Source of the DNA: Bradyrhizobium sp.
GTDB lineage: Bacteria > Pseudomonadota > Alphaproteobacteria > Rhizobiales > Xanthobacteraceae
Assembly: GCA_019243075.1 (NCBI GenBank)
Contig: JAFAUV010000418.1
Span: 1-11,681, forward strand
DNA length: 11,681 bases
Direction of reading: 5' to 3'
The notes under the pieces are model-generated. The model was not told the DNA's origin and did not search any database. It saw only the letters and a list, made by a program, of their open reading frames with translations. Of the stretch, positions 1 to 7,160 are shown one piece after another. Both the position numbers and the translations under genes were made by a program. The number at the start of each line of letters is the position of its first letter. The stretch's first letter is position 1.

Positions 1-34
1 GGGCGTTGAAATCGGCGACCTGAAAGCTCTTCAT
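1..34 (-). CDS. N-terminal fragment of an unidentified protein, possibly an alcohol dehydrogenase/quinone-reductase type oxidoreductase
   Basis: Only the first 11 codons are in the window, read leftwards from an ATG at 34-32: MKSFQVADFNA. A strong ribosome binding site (GGGAGG, complement of 41-46) sits 6 bases before the ATG, so this is a genuine gene start. The short N-terminus resembles the first beta strand of zinc-type alcohol dehydrogenases and NADPH:quinone reductases, but 11 residues cannot establish a family. It lies 77 bases downstream of the CoA-transferase stop in the same direction, so the two probably share a transcript. The gene start is fairly sure; the function is a guess. 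Confidence 0.55.
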   Translation of the reverse strand, partial: MKSFQVADFNA

Positions 35-111
35 GGCGTACCTCCCGAACCTCTTCTTCTCCCGAGACACCGTCTGTTTATTGAGCCGAACGAAGGGCGG
101 CAAGGCCATCG

Positions 112-1317
112 TCAGCCCTGCTCGGCGACCAGCGGTCCTTGCGAAAATGCAGCGATCTGGTCGTCCGACAGGCCGGTCTCCTTCAACAGCGCGCGCGTGT
201 GCTCGCCAAGAGCCGAGACCCGCTTTCCGGCGGCAACCTTGGCGCCCGACATCCGGAACGGCAGGTTCATCATCCGGAACGTCCCGCCGCCATCCTGCAC
301 CTCCGCCAGCGCACCGCGATGGGCAAGCTGGGGATCCGCAAGCGCCTCGGCGACAGTGCGATAGGCCGAGGACGGCACGCCGGCTGTATTCAGGGCGGCG
401 AGACATTGCGCGGTGGTCACGCTGTGCGACCAGGCTTCGACGCCATCCATCAGCTCCGACCAGTTGTCGCGGCGATCGCCATAGGCGGCGAAACGCCGAT
501 CACTCACCCATTCGGGATGGCCGATGACCTGCATCAAGGCCTGAAATGTCTTTTCGCTGGCGATCGCGAGCATGACATAGCCGTCGGCGGTTCCGATCGG
601 CCCGAACATCGGCCGCGTGGTCGGCGGCACCGTGAACTGCGACGACTGCACCTCGCTGAGCGTCAGCGACAGCATCGATTCCAGCATCGACACGTCGATA
701 TGCTGGCCGCTCTCAGTCCGCTCGCGCTGGTATAGCGCCGAGGCAATGGCCCCAAACGCATAGGTCGCGGTGAACACGTCGGCATGGTAGATGCCGCAAT
801 AATCGGGCCGGCTCCGGCCGGGCTGATAGGCGAGATGAGCCATGTCATAGCCGGAGGCGGCGTGAATGACCGGCGCATAGGCCGGCAGCTCCGCCGACGG
901 ACCGGTCTGGCCGTAGCCGGAGATCGAGCAGTAGATCAGTTTCGGGTTGAGCGCGCGCAGCGTCTCGTAATCCAGCTTCAGCCGGCGCATCACGCCGGGA
1001 CGGAAATTCTCGACCAGGATATCGGTAGTGAGAACCAGCCGGCGCACGGCCTCGGCGCCCTCCTTCGACTTCAGGTCGAGCACGATGCTCTTCTTGCCGG
1101 CATTGAGCTGGCCGAAAACCGTGGAACAGCCGTTGCGCAGCGGCGGGCGCGTCCGCATGGTCTCCCCCTCGGCCGTCTCGACCTTGATGACCTCCGCGCC
1201 CATGTCGGCGAGCATCCGCGCGCAATGCGGCCCCGCGATGGTGGTGGAAAAGTCGAGCACGCGAAGTCCGGCGAAACAGCGCGTCAAACTGTCCTCATTG
1301 ACCTGAGGTAGTGTCAT
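112..1317 (-). CDS. Class III (CaiB/BaiF family) CoA-transferase
   Basis: Cytoplasmic enzyme predicted to move coenzyme A between an acyl-CoA donor and a carboxylic acid acceptor. The protein is 401 residues, normal for the family. It opens with the typical block LRVLDFSTTIAGPHCARMLADMGAEVIKVE (around residues 18-47, shown here as a family hallmark). It also has ENFRPGVM near 103-110, SGYGQTGP at 133-140, and the segment around residues 176-211 ending in SGQHIDVSM. Asp180 in YHAD is the likely catalytic aspartate that forms the acyl anhydride. I start it at the ATG at 1317 because GGAGG lies 8 bases upstream; a TTG two codons earlier would sit only 2 bases from that site. Substrates cannot be inferred; relatives act on carnitine, oxalate, formate, succinate, mesaconate or 2-methylacyl groups. 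The next gene downstream, leaving the window, may be an oxidoreductase of the same catabolic unit. Family assignment is firm, specificity unknown. Confidence 0.93.
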   Translation of the reverse strand: MTLPQVNEDSLTRCFAGLRVLDFSTTIAGPHCARMLADMGAEVIKVETAEGETMRTRPPLRNGCSTVFGQLNAGKKSIVLDLKSKEGAEAVRRLVLTTDILVENFRPGVMRRLKLDYETLRALNPKLIYCSISGYGQTGPSAELPAYAPVIHAASGYDMAHLAYQPGRSRPDYCGIYHADVFTATYAFGAIASALYQRERTESGQHIDVSMLESMLSLTLSEVQSSQFTVPPTTRPMFGPIGTADGYVMLAIASEKTFQALMQVIGHPEWVSDRRFAAYGDRRDNWSELMDGVEAWSHSVTTAQCLAALNTAGVPSSAYRTVAEALADPQLAHRGALAEVQDGGGTFRMMNLPFRMSGAKVAAGKRVSALGEHTRALLKETGLSDDQIAAFSQGPLVAEQG

Positions 1318-1323
1318 TCCCAA

Positions 1324-1330
1324 ATCCTCC
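1324..1330 (-). promoter_or_regulatory. Ribosome binding site fixing the CoA-transferase start
   Basis: The complement reads GGAGGAT. Its GGAGG core (1326-1330) is 8 bases from the ATG at 1317 but only 2 bases from the in-frame TTG at 1323. It therefore supports the ATG as the start. Confidence 0.8.
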
Positions 1331-1405
1331 CACGGCGTTGCAGGCCCGGTTGTCCGGTTCTCTCCCGAACCTAGACGGCGGCGGCGGGGCAGGGAAGCGC
1401 AGATA

Positions 1406-1430
1406 GGAACCGGCTGACATTCAGCGCATT
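1406..1430 (+). promoter_or_regulatory. Weak EcfG-like promoter candidate before the glgA-like gene
   Basis: GGAAC at 1406-1410 is followed after 16 bases by CATT (1427-1430). The alphaproteobacterial general-stress sigma factor EcfG recognises GGAAC-N16/17-CGTT, so the -35 and spacing fit but the -10 has one mismatch in a well-conserved position. The element lies about 60 bases before the TTG start at 1491. The rest of the 1318-1490 divergent gap shows no convincing sigma-70 promoter for either gene. It does hold a short inverted repeat, GGTTC-N6-GAACC (1356-1371), of unknown role. Confidence 0.28.
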
Positions 1431-1478
1431 AGATCAAGATGTTGGACCCGTTCTTGCATAGCAGCATGCGGGCGCTTC

Positions 1479-1485
1479 AGAGGGG
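1479..1485 (+). promoter_or_regulatory. Ribosome binding site for a TTG-started gene
   Basis: AGAGGGG ends 5 bases before the TTG at 1491, with its GAGG core 7 bases away. Together with the alignment of the downstream signature at residue 15, it supports the unusual TTG initiation codon. Confidence 0.55.
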
Positions 1486-1490
1486 CTTCC

Positions 1491-2906
1491 TTGAGAGTAC
1501 TCTTTGTCACGACGGAGATGGATGACTTCATCCGCGTAGGCGGATTGGCCGCTGTTTCCGCCGCCCTGCCCCGGGCGCTCCGCCCCTGGGCCGATGTCCG
1601 GGTGCTGCTGCCCGGCTATAGCGACGTCGTTGAACAGCTCACCCATATTGAAATTGTTGGCGAATGTGCCGCCAAGGCGCAGATGCCGGCCTGCCAGCTC
1701 GGACGGTCGGCGACCCGCGACGGTCTGCCGGTTTATGTGCTGTTGTGCCCGCAACTCTACGACCGGCCCGGCACGCCCTATGGTGACGAAGAGGGACGCG
1801 ACTGGCCCGACAACGACATCCGCTTCGGCCGGCTCGCCTCCGCGGCGGCCGAGCTTGCGATGGGCACGCTGGACAAGAACTGGGCAGCCGACCTCGTTCA
1901 CGCCAATGACTGGCAGGCCGCGCTGGTGCCGGCCTATCTTGCCTGGAGCGGCTCAAAGCTCCCCTCCATCCTGACCATCCACAATCTCGCCTATCAGGGC
2001 CTGTTCCCGCGCGACACGCTGCGGCGGATCGGCGCGCCGGAAAGCTCGTTCCACATCGACGGCGTCGAGTTCTATGACAAGCTGTCCTTCCTCAAGGGCG
2101 GCCTCGTCTACGCCTCGCATCTCACCACCGTCAGCACGACCTATGCCACGGAAATCACGACCGCCGAGTTCGGCTGCGGCATGGAGGGCCTGCTGCGCGC
2201 CCGCTCCGCCGCCTCCGAGCTCACCGGGATCTTGAACGGCATCGACGAGAGCTGGGACCCGCGCTTCTGCACGCAGCTCGCGCAGCAATTCGCGGCCGGC
2301 GATTGGGAAGGCAAGCGCGCCAACGCCGACTATGTCCGCAAGCAATTGGGCCTTGCGGTCTCGCGCGGACCGATCTTCGGCCTGGTGGCGCGGCTGGTGC
2401 ACCAGAAGGGCATCGACCTCGTGCTCTCAGCCGCCGACGAGATCGTCGAGGCTGGCGGGCAGATCATCGTCACCGGTTCGGGCGAGCCCGCGCTGGAGCA
2501 GGCGCTGGTCGCCGCCCATCGCCGCCGGCCGGATTCGATCGGCGTGGTGATCGGCTTCAACGACGCCCAGGCGCGGCGGATTTTCGCCGGCAGCGATTTC
2601 ACGCTGATGCCCTCGCGGTTCGAGCCGTGCGGATTGAGCCAGATGTATGCCCAGCGCTTCGGCTCCCTACCGATCGGCCACCAGACCGGCGGACTGGCCG
2701 AGACCATCACCGACGGCGAGACTGGCTTTCTGTTCTCGCAGCCCTCGATCGAGTCCTTCCTGGGCGGCGTGCGGCGCGCCTTCTCCACCTTCCTGGCGAC
2801 GGACCAGCTCGACGCCATGCGCCGCAGCGCCATGGCGCGATCCTTCAGCTGGGACCTCTCGGCGGCCTGCTACAGCGCCTTGTACCGCAAGACGGTATTG
2901 CCCTAG
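1491..2906 (+). CDS. glgA: GT5 glycogen/starch synthase family protein (GlgA-like) with altered substrate signature
   Basis: A 471-residue GT-B glycosyltransferase, close to the 477 of E. coli GlgA. That enzyme transfers glucose from ADP-glucose to the non-reducing end of alpha-1,4-glucan in the cytoplasm. Visible family landmarks are LVHANDWQAAL (135-145), TIHNLAYQG (162-170), GILNGID (246-252), ARLVHQKGIDL (300-310, with R301 and K306 matching the phosphate-binding Arg/Lys pair), and PSRFEPCGLSQMYA (374-387, with E378 matching the conserved Glu). TGGLAET follows at 399-405. The TTG start is chosen because it puts the N-terminal signature at residue 15, as in E. coli. That signature is odd: RVGGLAAV replaces the usual KTGGLADV, losing Lys15 and Asp21. 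No glgC, glgB or glgP is nearby, so this may be a second, specialised synthase. It converges on the MFS gene across a palindromic repeat. Family firm; exact substrate less so. Confidence 0.88.
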   Translation: MRVLFVTTEMDDFIRVGGLAAVSAALPRALRPWADVRVLLPGYSDVVEQLTHIEIVGECAAKAQMPACQLGRSATRDGLPVYVLLCPQLYDRPGTPYGDEEGRDWPDNDIRFGRLASAAAELAMGTLDKNWAADLVHANDWQAALVPAYLAWSGSKLPSILTIHNLAYQGLFPRDTLRRIGAPESSFHIDGVEFYDKLSFLKGGLVYASHLTTVSTTYATEITTAEFGCGMEGLLRARSAASELTGILNGIDESWDPRFCTQLAQQFAAGDWEGKRANADYVRKQLGLAVSRGPIFGLVARLVHQKGIDLVLSAADEIVEAGGQIIVTGSGEPALEQALVAAHRRRPDSIGVVIGFNDAQARRIFAGSDFTLMPSRFEPCGLSQMYAQRFGSLPIGHQTGGLAETITDGETGFLFSQPSIESFLGGVRRAFSTFLATDQLDAMRRSAMARSFSWDLSAACYSALYRKTVLP

Positions 2907-3008
2907 AGCATCGATCCGGAAAAGTGTGCAGCGGTTTTCCGAAAAGATCATGCTCAAACAGAAAGATAGAGGGGGATGACGATTCGAAGAAACGTCATCC
3001 CGCTCTAG
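2903..3008. repeat. Mosaic palindromic intergenic repeat, possible two-way terminator
   Basis: The outer ends are inverted: CTAGAGC (2903-2909) and GCTCTAG (3002-3008). Inside are two palindromes. The first pairs GAGCAT (2906-2911) with ATGCTC (2950-2955), GATC (2913-2916) with GATC (2946-2949), and CGGAAAA (2917-2923) with TTTTCCG (2935-2941). The second is a 14-position stem with one mismatch, 2968-2981 against 2993-3006, with an 11-base loop. The CGGAAAAGTG...GGTTTTCCG core is one I recognise as common between genes in Bradyrhizobium and other Hyphomicrobiales. It occupies the gap between two converging genes and overlaps the TAG stop (2904-2906) of the upstream one. Folded RNA here could end transcripts from both sides. 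Confidence 0.8.
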
Positions 3009-3038
3009 GCCCTGCTCGGTCGAATGCGGCTCCGGCGA

Positions 3039-4331
3039 TCACGCTGCGGCCTGCCTCGTCTCCGGCATGATCAGCAGGATCGTCACCAATCCGACCGCAG
3101 CGATGCCGGCGAGCCCGAGGAAGGCGATGCTGCTGCCAAAGGTATCGCTGGCATAGCCGGCAAGCAGCGTCGACAGCGATGCGCCGATTCCGGTCGCAGT
3201 GCCGACGATGCCCTGCGCCAGATTGAAATGGCCGCTGCCGAAGGCGAGGTCGGCAACGGTGAGGGGAATCAGCACGGCGAACACCGCGGCGGTGATGCCG
3301 TCAAACAATTGCACCGCCACGAGAAGATAGGGATCGCGCACGATCGCAAACAGCAGGCCGCGGATGGCGAGCGCGGCGAACCCGATCAGGAGCAGCGGTC
3401 TGCGGCCCCAGCCTTGCGCCCTGGCGCCAACCGTCGGGGACATCAGCGCGACGATCGCCTGCGGCACGACAATGCAGAAGGCGATCAGCACCGGCGCCCA
3501 TTGGCTCGACCGGGTCGTCACCACACCGGCCATCAGCGGCAGCATCGCGGCGTTGGCAAGCTGCAGCAGCAGCACGCAGCCGGCAAAGATCAGCAGCGGC
3601 CGCTTGCGCACCAGGCGAACCACGCTGGTCGCCTGGGGGTCCGGCGTCTCGCGAAAGATCGCGCCATGGGCGCGTGCGACATCGACCTCGCTCTCGCGGA
3701 TCCGCGACAGCGCGAGCAGGGTCGGGATCGTGAGACAGAACGTCACCAGGAACACCGAACGGCTGGAGATCAGATAGCCGCAGGTGCCCATCACCGCCGC
3801 CGCCGTGCCGTTGCCGAGCGAAGCGAAGCGCGCATTGCGCCCCAGCCGCTCGCCGATCGCCAGCGGTCCGACCAGACCGAGGCTGATCGCGGCGATGGCC
3901 GGTCCCAGCACGCAACTGGCCACCGCGTGAAAGGCGGCCGCCGTCGCCACGATCGGGAAGATCGGAAACGCGGCGTACCCCAGCGCCACGCAGCCGATGG
4001 TGCCGATCGCAAGCCCCGCCACCAGCCGCTCGGAGCGGGCGGCGTCAACGAGGGCGCCGCCCGGCATCTGGCCGATCAGCCCGATCACGCTGCCGATCGA
4101 CAATACGAGGCCGATCTGCGACTGCGTCCATTTTTCCGTGGTGAGATAGACCGCGATGAACGGGCCAAAACCGGTCTGCACGTCGGCCAGAAAGAAGATG
4201 AACCAGTCGAGCCCGTGCAGGCTTCGTTGCGAAGGATGCGGCTTCTCCGTGGAAGGGCTGGATGAAAGCGGCACGGCGCTATCGTTTTGGGCTCCGCCTT
4301 TCCGGCGGTCGCCATCCGTGTACCCGATCAA
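3039..4331 (-). CDS. Major facilitator superfamily (MFS) transporter
   Basis: An inner-membrane carrier of up to 430 residues with about 12 hydrophobic segments, the usual MFS size. The first helix begins near residue 42 (LDWFIFFLADVQTG). The loop between helices 2 and 3 carries GQMPGGALVDAARSERL (87-103), a degenerate form of the MFS motif A. The mid-protein loop (about 210-245) is polar, and its counterpart in the second half is GWGRRPLLLIG (307-317). QLFDGITAAVFAVLIPL (341-357) is typical of a drug- or sugar-efflux-like subgroup, but the substrate is not readable. The start is uncertain. The TTG at 4331 is 26 bases from the only strong ribosome binding sequence (GGAGGAGGG, complement of 4358-4366). 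A CTG at 4352 or GTG at 4274 is possible, and the first ~38 residues look non-conserved. It is last in the minus-strand run and starts shortly after the PRC-barrel stop. Confidence 0.87.
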   Translation of the reverse strand: MIGYTDGDRRKGGAQNDSAVPLSSSPSTEKPHPSQRSLHGLDWFIFFLADVQTGFGPFIAVYLTTEKWTQSQIGLVLSIGSVIGLIGQMPGGALVDAARSERLVAGLAIGTIGCVALGYAAFPIFPIVATAAAFHAVASCVLGPAIAAISLGLVGPLAIGERLGRNARFASLGNGTAAAVMGTCGYLISSRSVFLVTFCLTIPTLLALSRIRESEVDVARAHGAIFRETPDPQATSVVRLVRKRPLLIFAGCVLLLQLANAAMLPLMAGVVTTRSSQWAPVLIAFCIVVPQAIVALMSPTVGARAQGWGRRPLLLIGFAALAIRGLLFAIVRDPYLLVAVQLFDGITAAVFAVLIPLTVADLAFGSGHFNLAQGIVGTATGIGASLSTLLAGYASDTFGSSIAFLGLAGIAAVGLVTILLIMPETRQAAA

Positions 4332-4350
4332 TTGGAACGGCCGCGCGACC

Positions 4351-4363
4351 AGGAGACCCTCCT
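4351..4363. repeat. Small inverted repeat between the PRC-barrel and MFS genes
   Basis: AGGAG-ACC-CTCCT forms a 5-base-pair stem with a 3-base loop. On the minus strand its first arm overlaps the purine-rich GGAGGAGGG that would act as a ribosome binding site. Folding could hide that site and lower MFS translation. The stem is short, so this is only a possibility. Confidence 0.3.
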
Positions 4364-4367
4364 CCGC

Positions 4368-4868
4368 TTAATGCTCTTCATCGAGCGGTGACAAGTTGCC
4401 CGCCGCACCCAGCACCACGATCGGCGTGTCCTCCTTGTATTCCGGCGCCGCCGCCACCTGTGCCTTGGTCAGTTCCAGGGTGATGCTGTCGCTCTTGTTA
4501 TTGACGCGCCCGAAATGCAGCGCATTCCAGTCGACCACGATCTTTCGGCTGCCGACGCCGAGAAAGCCGCCGAAATCGATCACGGCGGCGCGCACCGTGC
4601 CGGTACGGTCGACGATGACGTCGACGATGTGTCCCATGTCCTCATCCGTCGGGCTCCTGACATCGCGGCCAAGCACGCCATGGGCTTCGCGGGGCGCAAT
4701 GATGGTTACGGAAGGTGGCGGCGCCTCCTTTGCCGCAGGGGCCGGCGCGGCTTCCTTCGCGGCCGCAGGCGGCGACGCGGTTGGCGGCTCGCTTTCCGCG
4801 CGCGCGGCGACGACCGCGAGCAGGACGGGAACAAAGCCGATCAAGAGGACCTGGACGGCGCTACGCAT
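4368..4868 (-). CDS. Exported PRC-barrel domain protein
   Basis: A 166-residue protein with a clear N-terminal signal peptide: hydrophobic core around residues 6-22 and likely cleavage after ARA at 24, giving a periplasmic or envelope location. An Ala/Pro/Lys-rich flexible linker (about 27-52) leads to a PRC-barrel-like domain (about 60-145). That domain has VLGRDVRSPTDEDMGHIVDVIVD, where Asp-Met-Gly-His marks the usual first turn, and VIDFGGFLGVGSRKIVV. PRC-barrels are small beta-barrels found in photosynthetic reaction centre H subunits, RimM and many alphaproteobacterial stress or envelope proteins, where they usually bind partners. I prefer the ATG at 4868; an in-frame GTG four codons earlier (4880) is possible, but nothing like a ribosome binding site precedes it. 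It starts 24 bases after the glucosidase stop, consistent with one operon. There is no lipobox cysteine, and the partner is unknown. Confidence 0.85.
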   Translation of the reverse strand: MRSAVQVLLIGFVPVLLAVVAARAESEPPTASPPAAAKEAAPAPAAKEAPPPSVTIIAPREAHGVLGRDVRSPTDEDMGHIVDVIVDRTGTVRAAVIDFGGFLGVGSRKIVVDWNALHFGRVNNKSDSITLELTKAQVAAAPEYKEDTPIVVLGAAGNLSPLDEEH

Positions 4869-4892
4869 GGCACTTCTCACCCGGTTTGCGCA

Positions 4893-7094
4893 TCATCGCG
4901 CGAGCACGATCGATACCTGGATCTCCCCGCGCCGGCGCAACACTTCCATCGACACGTCGTCGCCGTGGCGGCGAATGCGCAGATCGATGGTCGAGGAGCC
5001 GAGCTGCAGCTCGCGCAGGATCACTTCATTGAGAAATGCGGGCAGCCGCGGATTGCGCAGCCGGATTTCGGAGCGCTCCGCGTCGAATTCGAGCCCGAGG
5101 GAAGCCTCGAGCAAGGTGAATGGCGTCGCGCTGGCCCAGGCCTGCGGCGCGCAGGCCACCGGGTAGAGCGTCGGTCCGCGATGCTTCTCGCGGCGGAAAC
5201 CGCAGAACAATTCGGGCAGCCGCCGCAGATCCATATAGGTCGCGGCGTCGAACAGGCCCTTGAAGACGTGCTCGACGGAATGTTTCAGCCCGTAGCGCGC
5301 GAGCCCGAGCGCGATCAGCGCATTGTCATGGGGCCAGATCGAGCCGTTATGATAGGACATCGGATTGTAGCGGGTTTCGCCGAGCGCAATGGTGCGGATG
5401 CCCCAGCCGGTGAAGAAATGCGGCCGCAACAGGTCGCCCGCGACCCGGCGGGCGCGGTCGTGGCGGATCATGCCGCTGAACAACAGATGCCCGGCATTCG
5501 ACGAGCGCACCGCGCAAGCCTTCTTGTCGCCGTCCAGCGCCAGCGCATAGGTGCCGAGCTCCTCGCACCAGAATGCGTCTTCGAAGCGGTGGGCGAGCTG
5601 ATGGGCTTCCAGCTCCAGCCGCTGCGCGATCTCACGCCGGCCAAGCCGCTGCGCGCAGCGCGCCGCAAGCCGCTTGCCGGCGAAGACGTAGCCCTGCACT
5701 TCCGCGAGCGCGATATTGCCCTCGGCGAGACTGCCGCCGGCATGGAAGATCGCGTCATAGGAATCCTTCCAGCCCTGATTGCGAAGTCCCTGATCGGTCG
5801 CCCGCTGATATTCGACAAAGCCGTCGCCGTCGGGGTCGCCCGGCCCGTCGACCCAGCGCAGCGCCGCCTCGAGCGCCGGCCACAGCTCTTCCAGCGTCTC
5901 GTGGTCGCCGGTGCGCTCGCCGTAGAGGCCGGCGAGCAGCACGAACAAGGGCGTGGAATCGACGCTGCCGTAATACTGCGCGAACGGCACCTCGCGTAAC
6001 GCCGCCATCTCGCCGCCGCGCATCTCGTGCAGGATTTTGCCGGGCTCGGCGTCGTTGAGCGGATCGACGGCGTTTGCCTGATAGTGGGCAAGCCGCCGCA
6101 GCACACCGCGCGCCACGCGGGGGTCGAGCCACAGCATCTGCAACGCGGTGATCAGGCCGTCCCGGCCGAATGTGGTGGAGTACCAGGGAATGCCGGCATA
6201 GGGATACCGGCCCTGCGGCGTCTCAGTCATCAGCATGTTGAGGTCCGCCATCGAGCGGCACAGCACCTCGTTGAAGATGTTGTTCGACGTCTCGATGCTG
6301 GTGCAGCCGAGCGTCGAGCCGCGCATCTCGCGCCGGTGCGCCAGCAGGCCGGGGAAAAATTTCTTCAGCTTGGGATCGGAGGGCGTGTTGCAGGACACCG
6401 ACGCGAACAGCGAGCCGGTCTGGTGCGGTGCCAGCTCGCAGTGCCAGGTCGCGGCGTTGACCGACAGCCGGGACGGGCGCGGATCGAAGTGCAGCGCAGT
6501 GGCGCGCGCGGTGTCGTCGAGGCCCCTGTATTCGAGAGCCACGTCGGCCGGCCCGAGCAGCCTGGCCGTGCCGACGCCGCGGCGCTGGCGCTTCTCGCCG
6601 CGCACCTCGAAAAGGTCAGCAAAGTCGTTGTCGAAAAGCAGCGTGACGTCGAAGCTCGCGCGGCGATCGCCGTGATTCTGCAGTCCGATGCGCTGATAGG
6701 CCGTGCCGCGCCACAGGAAAATCGTGCGCACGATGTGCAGCATGTCCTTTTCCAGCACCAGCCGCCCCTGCCGGTAGATATCCGAATTGGTGAGATCGAC
6801 GGTAAGGGAGGAATTATCGTCGCGCAGGTTCGAGCCCAACAGCAACGGCTGCACGTCCTCGAACACCAGCTGCAATTTGGCGAGATAGCGTGTGTCGGCA
6901 TTGAACAGGCCATCGGGCCCGCCGGCGGAGGCGCCGATATCGCCATGGCTGTCGAGCACAATGAAAGTATCGTCGTGCTTGAGGGAGCGGCGCGGCCGCG
7001 CCGCCGGCCCCGTCATCGGAATATAGAAGGGCTGCTCGATAACGAGTTCGACCGCCCGCGAATCCTGGATGATCTGGGTGACGGCTTCGGCCAT
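4893..7094 (-). CDS. Glycogen-debranching-type glucosidase (amylo-alpha-1,6-glucosidase family)
   Basis: A 733-residue protein with two parts. The N-terminal beta-sandwich (about 41-235) is of the GDE_N_bis type and starts with TFIVLDSHGDI and DGLFNADTRYLAKLQL. An (alpha/alpha)6-barrel (about 270-670) follows, with GIPWYSTTFGRDGLITALQML (301-321, conserved in this clan), SVDSTPLFVLLAGLY (377-391), NQGWKDSYDAIFHAGG (439-454), NPMSYHNGSIWPHDNALIALG (577-597) and CAPQAWASATPF (648-659). Asp444 in GWKDSYDA is the best candidate general acid, by analogy with related barrel glycosidases. No signal peptide is seen, so it should act in the cytoplasm on an alpha-glucan or glucoside. The start is the ATG at 7094, preceded by CGAGG 5 bases away; an upstream in-frame start at 7136 lacks one. 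It lies 66 bases after the ABC stop and 24 before the PRC-barrel gene. No glg genes adjoin it on this strand, so the natural substrate may not be glycogen. Confidence 0.88.
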   Translation of the reverse strand: MAEAVTQIIQDSRAVELVIEQPFYIPMTGPAARPRRSLKHDDTFIVLDSHGDIGASAGGPDGLFNADTRYLAKLQLVFEDVQPLLLGSNLRDDNSSLTVDLTNSDIYRQGRLVLEKDMLHIVRTIFLWRGTAYQRIGLQNHGDRRASFDVTLLFDNDFADLFEVRGEKRQRRGVGTARLLGPADVALEYRGLDDTARATALHFDPRPSRLSVNAATWHCELAPHQTGSLFASVSCNTPSDPKLKKFFPGLLAHRREMRGSTLGCTSIETSNNIFNEVLCRSMADLNMLMTETPQGRYPYAGIPWYSTTFGRDGLITALQMLWLDPRVARGVLRRLAHYQANAVDPLNDAEPGKILHEMRGGEMAALREVPFAQYYGSVDSTPLFVLLAGLYGERTGDHETLEELWPALEAALRWVDGPGDPDGDGFVEYQRATDQGLRNQGWKDSYDAIFHAGGSLAEGNIALAEVQGYVFAGKRLAARCAQRLGRREIAQRLELEAHQLAHRFEDAFWCEELGTYALALDGDKKACAVRSSNAGHLLFSGMIRHDRARRVAGDLLRPHFFTGWGIRTIALGETRYNPMSYHNGSIWPHDNALIALGLARYGLKHSVEHVFKGLFDAATYMDLRRLPELFCGFRREKHRGPTLYPVACAPQAWASATPFTLLEASLGLEFDAERSEIRLRNPRLPAFLNEVILRELQLGSSTIDLRIRRHGDDVSMEVLRRRGEIQVSIVLAR

Positions 7095-7160
7095 GGGAAC
7101 CTCGACTGGTTGCCTGCGCGCGCTGTTCGAACGCAACCCGACTGAACGTGACCGAATACC

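Noticed and set aside
41..52. Short sequence CTCCCGAACCT shared by 42-52 and about 1362-1372
   Set aside because: Shared 11-mers are expected by chance in a window this long and GC-rich, and the two copies sit at different distances from their genes.
1411..1442. Sigma-70-like promoter (CTGACA with a distant -10) before the glgA-like gene
   Set aside because: No hexamer close to TATAAT appears at 16-18 bases; the match is too poor to report as a promoter.
2906..3008. Palindromes as part of an insertion sequence or CRISPR
   Set aside because: There is no transposase frame, no target duplication and no regular repeat-spacer pattern; the structure fits a small intergenic mosaic repeat.
3024..4265. 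Open frame of 413 codons on the plus strand, antisense to the MFS gene
   Set aside because: The translation is highly hydrophilic and Arg/Asp/His-rich, the usual complement of hydrophobic membrane codons; the minus-strand frame is a clear transporter.
4515..5999. Long open frame (494 codons) on the plus strand, antisense to the glucosidase
   Set aside because: The minus-strand protein has full family motifs throughout. The antisense translation is Arg/Ala/Gly-rich with no domain, as expected of a shadow frame in very GC-rich DNA.
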